Source of the DNA: Poriferisodalis sp965208895
GTDB taxonomy: Bacteria; Actinomycetota; Acidimicrobiia; Acidimicrobiales; Poriferisodalaceae
Length of the DNA: 64,000 nt
Direction of reading: 5' to 3'
Assembly (NCBI RefSeq): GCF_965208895.1
Contig: NZ_OZ242363.1
Coordinates: 4,340,001 to 4,404,000 of the forward strand
In this document: piece by piece, positions 62,181-64,000 of the stretch
Layout: each line of letters opens with the position of its first letter
Numbering within the stretch: the first letter of the stretch is position 1
Program-made: the position numbers and the translations under genes
The notes under the pieces: model-generated
Database searches by the model: none
Told to the model about the DNA's origin: nothing
Seen by the model: the letters and a program-made list of their open reading frames with translations, nothing else

Positions 62181-62185
62181 CCGAG
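62169..62185 (+). terminator. Stem-loop over the end of the acyl-CoA dehydrogenase pair
   Basis: CTCGGC-CTCTA-GCCGAG spans the stop codon of the preceding gene. Without a T-tract it is a weak terminator candidate. Confidence 0.3.
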
Positions 62186-62218
62186 CCGAGAGAGTGAACC
62201 AGCCTTCATCGGTCGTGC

Positions 62219-62224
62219 TATATC
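62219..62224 (+). promoter_or_regulatory. -10-like TATATC upstream of the Rieske gene
   Basis: The only AT-rich hexamer in the 62-bp gap before the Rieske gene; no good -35 is seen, so the promoter call is tentative. Confidence 0.3.
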
Positions 62225-62242
62225 ACCACGAGGGAGGCCCCC

Positions 62243-63544
62243 ATGGTGAGTGCTGAGGAGAACCGACTCTTGACCGAGAGCGGCCAGGGGACTCCGGGTG
62301 GGGATGTGCTTCGTCGGTACTGGCAGCCGGCGGCGCTCACCGAGGAACTCGACAGCGACCGGCCGGTGGTTCCCGTTCGCTTGCTGGGAGAGGACCTCGT
62401 GCTGTTTCGCGACGAACGAGGTCGTCTGGGCATGATTGGGCGTCGGTGTCCCCACCGCGGTGCTGATCTGTCCTATGGACGGGTGGAGGATGGCGGTCTG
62501 CGCTGTTCGTTCCATGGGTGGCTCTTCGACGTGACCGGCGCGTGTGTCGAAACCCCGGCGGAACCACCGGGGTCCACGTTCCACACCAGGGTGTGTCAGG
62601 TTCAGTACCCGGTGGCGGAGCGCAATGGGATCGTGTGGGCCTTCTTGGGCGAGGGCGATCCACCGGAGCTTCCTGGGCTGGATTGCTTCGTGGCGCCGGG
62701 CCCGCAGGTGTTCGCGTTCAAGGGCATGTGGGGGTGCAACTGGCTGCAGGCTCACGAGGTCGGCTTGGACCCGGCGCATGCTGCGTTCTTGCATCGCTTC
62801 CTCGGCCCCGAGGAGGGCACCTATGGGCTGCAGTTCCGAGACACCATCGCGGACACCGGCGTGACCGTCGCTGAGCTGATGCGGGTGGCCTCTGCGCCGG
62901 ACATCAAGATCGAGCCCACCCCGTTCGGGTTCAGGTTCCGGACGCTGCGCCGGTACCGGGACGAGTTCACCCATGTCCGGGTCTCGAATTGCATCTTCCC
63001 GAACGCGATCACGATCGCGATGAGCCGAGAGATGAGCATCACCCAGTGGCAGGTCCCCATTGATGATCAGCACTGCTACTGGTACTCGATGTTCGTCAGC
63101 TACGGCGATCCCGTCGATGCTGAGGTCATGCGCGAGCAGCGCATCAGCCAGGTCACCCTGCCGGAGTACCGCCCGATCGCCGACAAATCGAACAACTGGG
63201 GGTTCGATCCGGTCGAGCAGCGCGAGCGGACCTACACCGGCATGGGCGCCGACATCAATGTTCACGATCAGTGGGCGGTCGAGTCGCCCGGCCCGATCTT
63301 TGACCGCACCACCGAACACCTGAGCCCGTCCGATGTCGGCATCCGTGCCCATCGCCGCATGTATCTGGCTGCCATCCGCCAGCCCGACGCGGACACGCTC
63401 ATCGGTGCGGCCGACCCCGGTGCGCTCCGCGGCCCCGGCGCCATCGACGGCGTCACGATCGTCGACGACTTCGACACCGCGTGGCGCAGCCTCGAGACCA
63501 AACGACGCGAGGCCTCAGGGTGGGCTCCCGCGCTGGCGGACTGA
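62243..63544 (+). CDS. Rieske non-heme iron oxygenase, large subunit (phthalate-dioxygenase-like)
   Basis: 433 residues. The [2Fe-2S] Rieske centre is C69-x-H71 with C88-x2-H91 (RRCPHRGADL, RCSFHGW). The mononuclear iron site is in GLDPAHAAFLH, giving two His four residues apart preceded by an Asp. Such enzymes hydroxylate or demethylate aromatic or cyclic substrates with electrons from a separate reductase, which is not in the window. The ATG follows GAGGGAGG. The glutamine-synthetase-like gene starts 3 nt after its stop, so the two are in one operon. Confidence 0.9.
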   Translation: MVSAEENRLLTESGQGTPGGDVLRRYWQPAALTEELDSDRPVVPVRLLGEDLVLFRDERGRLGMIGRRCPHRGADLSYGRVEDGGLRCSFHGWLFDVTGACVETPAEPPGSTFHTRVCQVQYPVAERNGIVWAFLGEGDPPELPGLDCFVAPGPQVFAFKGMWGCNWLQAHEVGLDPAHAAFLHRFLGPEEGTYGLQFRDTIADTGVTVAELMRVASAPDIKIEPTPFGFRFRTLRRYRDEFTHVRVSNCIFPNAITIAMSREMSITQWQVPIDDQHCYWYSMFVSYGDPVDAEVMREQRISQVTLPEYRPIADKSNNWGFDPVEQRERTYTGMGADINVHDQWAVESPGPIFDRTTEHLSPSDVGIRAHRRMYLAAIRQPDADTLIGAADPGALRGPGAIDGVTIVDDFDTAWRSLETKRREASGWAPALAD

Positions 63545-63547
63545 CCA

Positions 63548-64000
63548 TTGCACGGCATACCGAAGTTGGAAGACCGCTGGGACGCGGATTGGTCCGACGC
63601 CGCGGCGGGAGTCGAAGACCAGGTTCGCGACTTGGGGCTGCGAAGCGTTCGGGTCTCGTTCGCCGACCAGCACGGGTTGCTGCACGGCAAGGTTCTCGAC
63701 GCGGCGCAGATCGCGCAGGCGCTGCGCAGCGGCGTCTCGTTTCCGGCTTCGTTGCTCACCAAGGACACCGGCCGGCACTACGCGTTCAGCCTCTGGGAGC
63801 CCGACGGCGGCCCAACGCTTGCCTCGGTGATGGGGGCGCGCGACATGCTGATGGTCCCCGACCCCGCCACGTTTCGCGTGCTGCCGTGGTTGGACGGGAC
63901 CGGGTGGATGCTCTGTGACCTGTACAGCGTCGGGGGTGCTCCGGTCGAGCTGTCCACGCGCCGGATCTGTGCTGCAGCGCATCAGCGGCTGGCGGATCGC
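63548..64000 (+). CDS. Glutamine-synthetase-like protein (5' part, truncated by the window edge)
   Basis: 151 codons are visible, starting from TTG at 63548. The N-terminal beta-grasp segment VRVSFADQHGLLHGKVLD and the following LWEPDGGP, ARDMLMVPDP and MLCDLYSVGGAP stretches match class I glutamine synthetases of the gamma-glutamyl-amine ligase type. The ATP and glutamate-binding half lies beyond the window. Being cotranscribed with a Rieske oxygenase, it is more likely to glutamylate an amine substrate than to assimilate ammonia; this is an inference. Confidence 0.75.
   Translation, partial: MHGIPKLEDRWDADWSDAAAGVEDQVRDLGLRSVRVSFADQHGLLHGKVLDAAQIAQALRSGVSFPASLLTKDTGRHYAFSLWEPDGGPTLASVMGARDMLMVPDPATFRVLPWLDGTGWMLCDLYSVGGAPVELSTRRICAAAHQRLADR

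Overview
The window reads as chromosomal DNA of a high-GC actinomycete. Members of the class Acidimicrobiia are my best guess, from the gene mix: gap-pgk-tpiA, F420-type luciferase-like oxidoreductases, many acyl-CoA dehydrogenases and a class III-like PHA synthase. The taxon is an inference from gene content and base composition, not from a marker search.

Layout. (1) 1-3155: a glycolytic operon gap-pgk-tpiA, with an odd 71-bp tandem duplication of the tpiA head just upstream of tpiA. (2) 3285-37813: five consecutive, same-strand, very large genes (2076-2407 codons) encoding secreted paralogues. Each has a signal peptide, an acidic Pro/Glu linker, a propeptide, an intact subtilisin/kexin-type S8 protease domain, a P-domain and 11-14 Calx-beta-like modules. 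They are separated by spacers of which three are themselves homologous. This array is the most striking object in the window. It sits between tpiA and a downstream secG, genes that are often neighbours in actinobacteria. (3) 37886-45179: a polyhydroxyalkanoate (PHA) locus made of a small phasin-like protein, a coupled XRE regulator, an AMP-forming acyl-CoA ligase, an alpha/beta hydrolase, a MarR regulator, a PhaE/phasin-like protein, PhaC and a patatin-like hydrolase. Two strong dyad sequences lie in the MarR/phaE-like divergent promoter region. (4) 45274-52517: a thioredoxin-domain fusion protein, a membrane-anchored acidic protein, SecG, a D-aminoacylase pseudogene stopped by an in-frame TGA, two luciferase-like oxidoreductases, a tRNA-Leu with the unusual anticodon AAG, and a stretch of gene fragments. 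(5) 52518-54970: a XhoI/PaeR7I-like restriction-modification pair. (6) 55003-64000: catabolic genes, namely a Baeyer-Villiger-type monooxygenase, three acyl-CoA dehydrogenases (two adjacent as a probable heteromeric pair), a CoA-transferase coupled to an enoyl-CoA hydratase, a Rieske oxygenase, and the start of a glutamine-synthetase-like gene cut by the window edge.

How it fits together. Central carbon flux (gap-pgk-tpiA), PHA storage, and beta-oxidation-like and ring-oxygenating catabolism suggest a heterotroph that degrades hydrophobic or cyclic substrates and stores carbon. The five giant exoproteases add an extracellular protein-attack or surface-interaction capacity. Their mosaic relationships, near-identical blocks and one very recent 321-bp internal duplication show the array is still evolving by unequal recombination and gene conversion.
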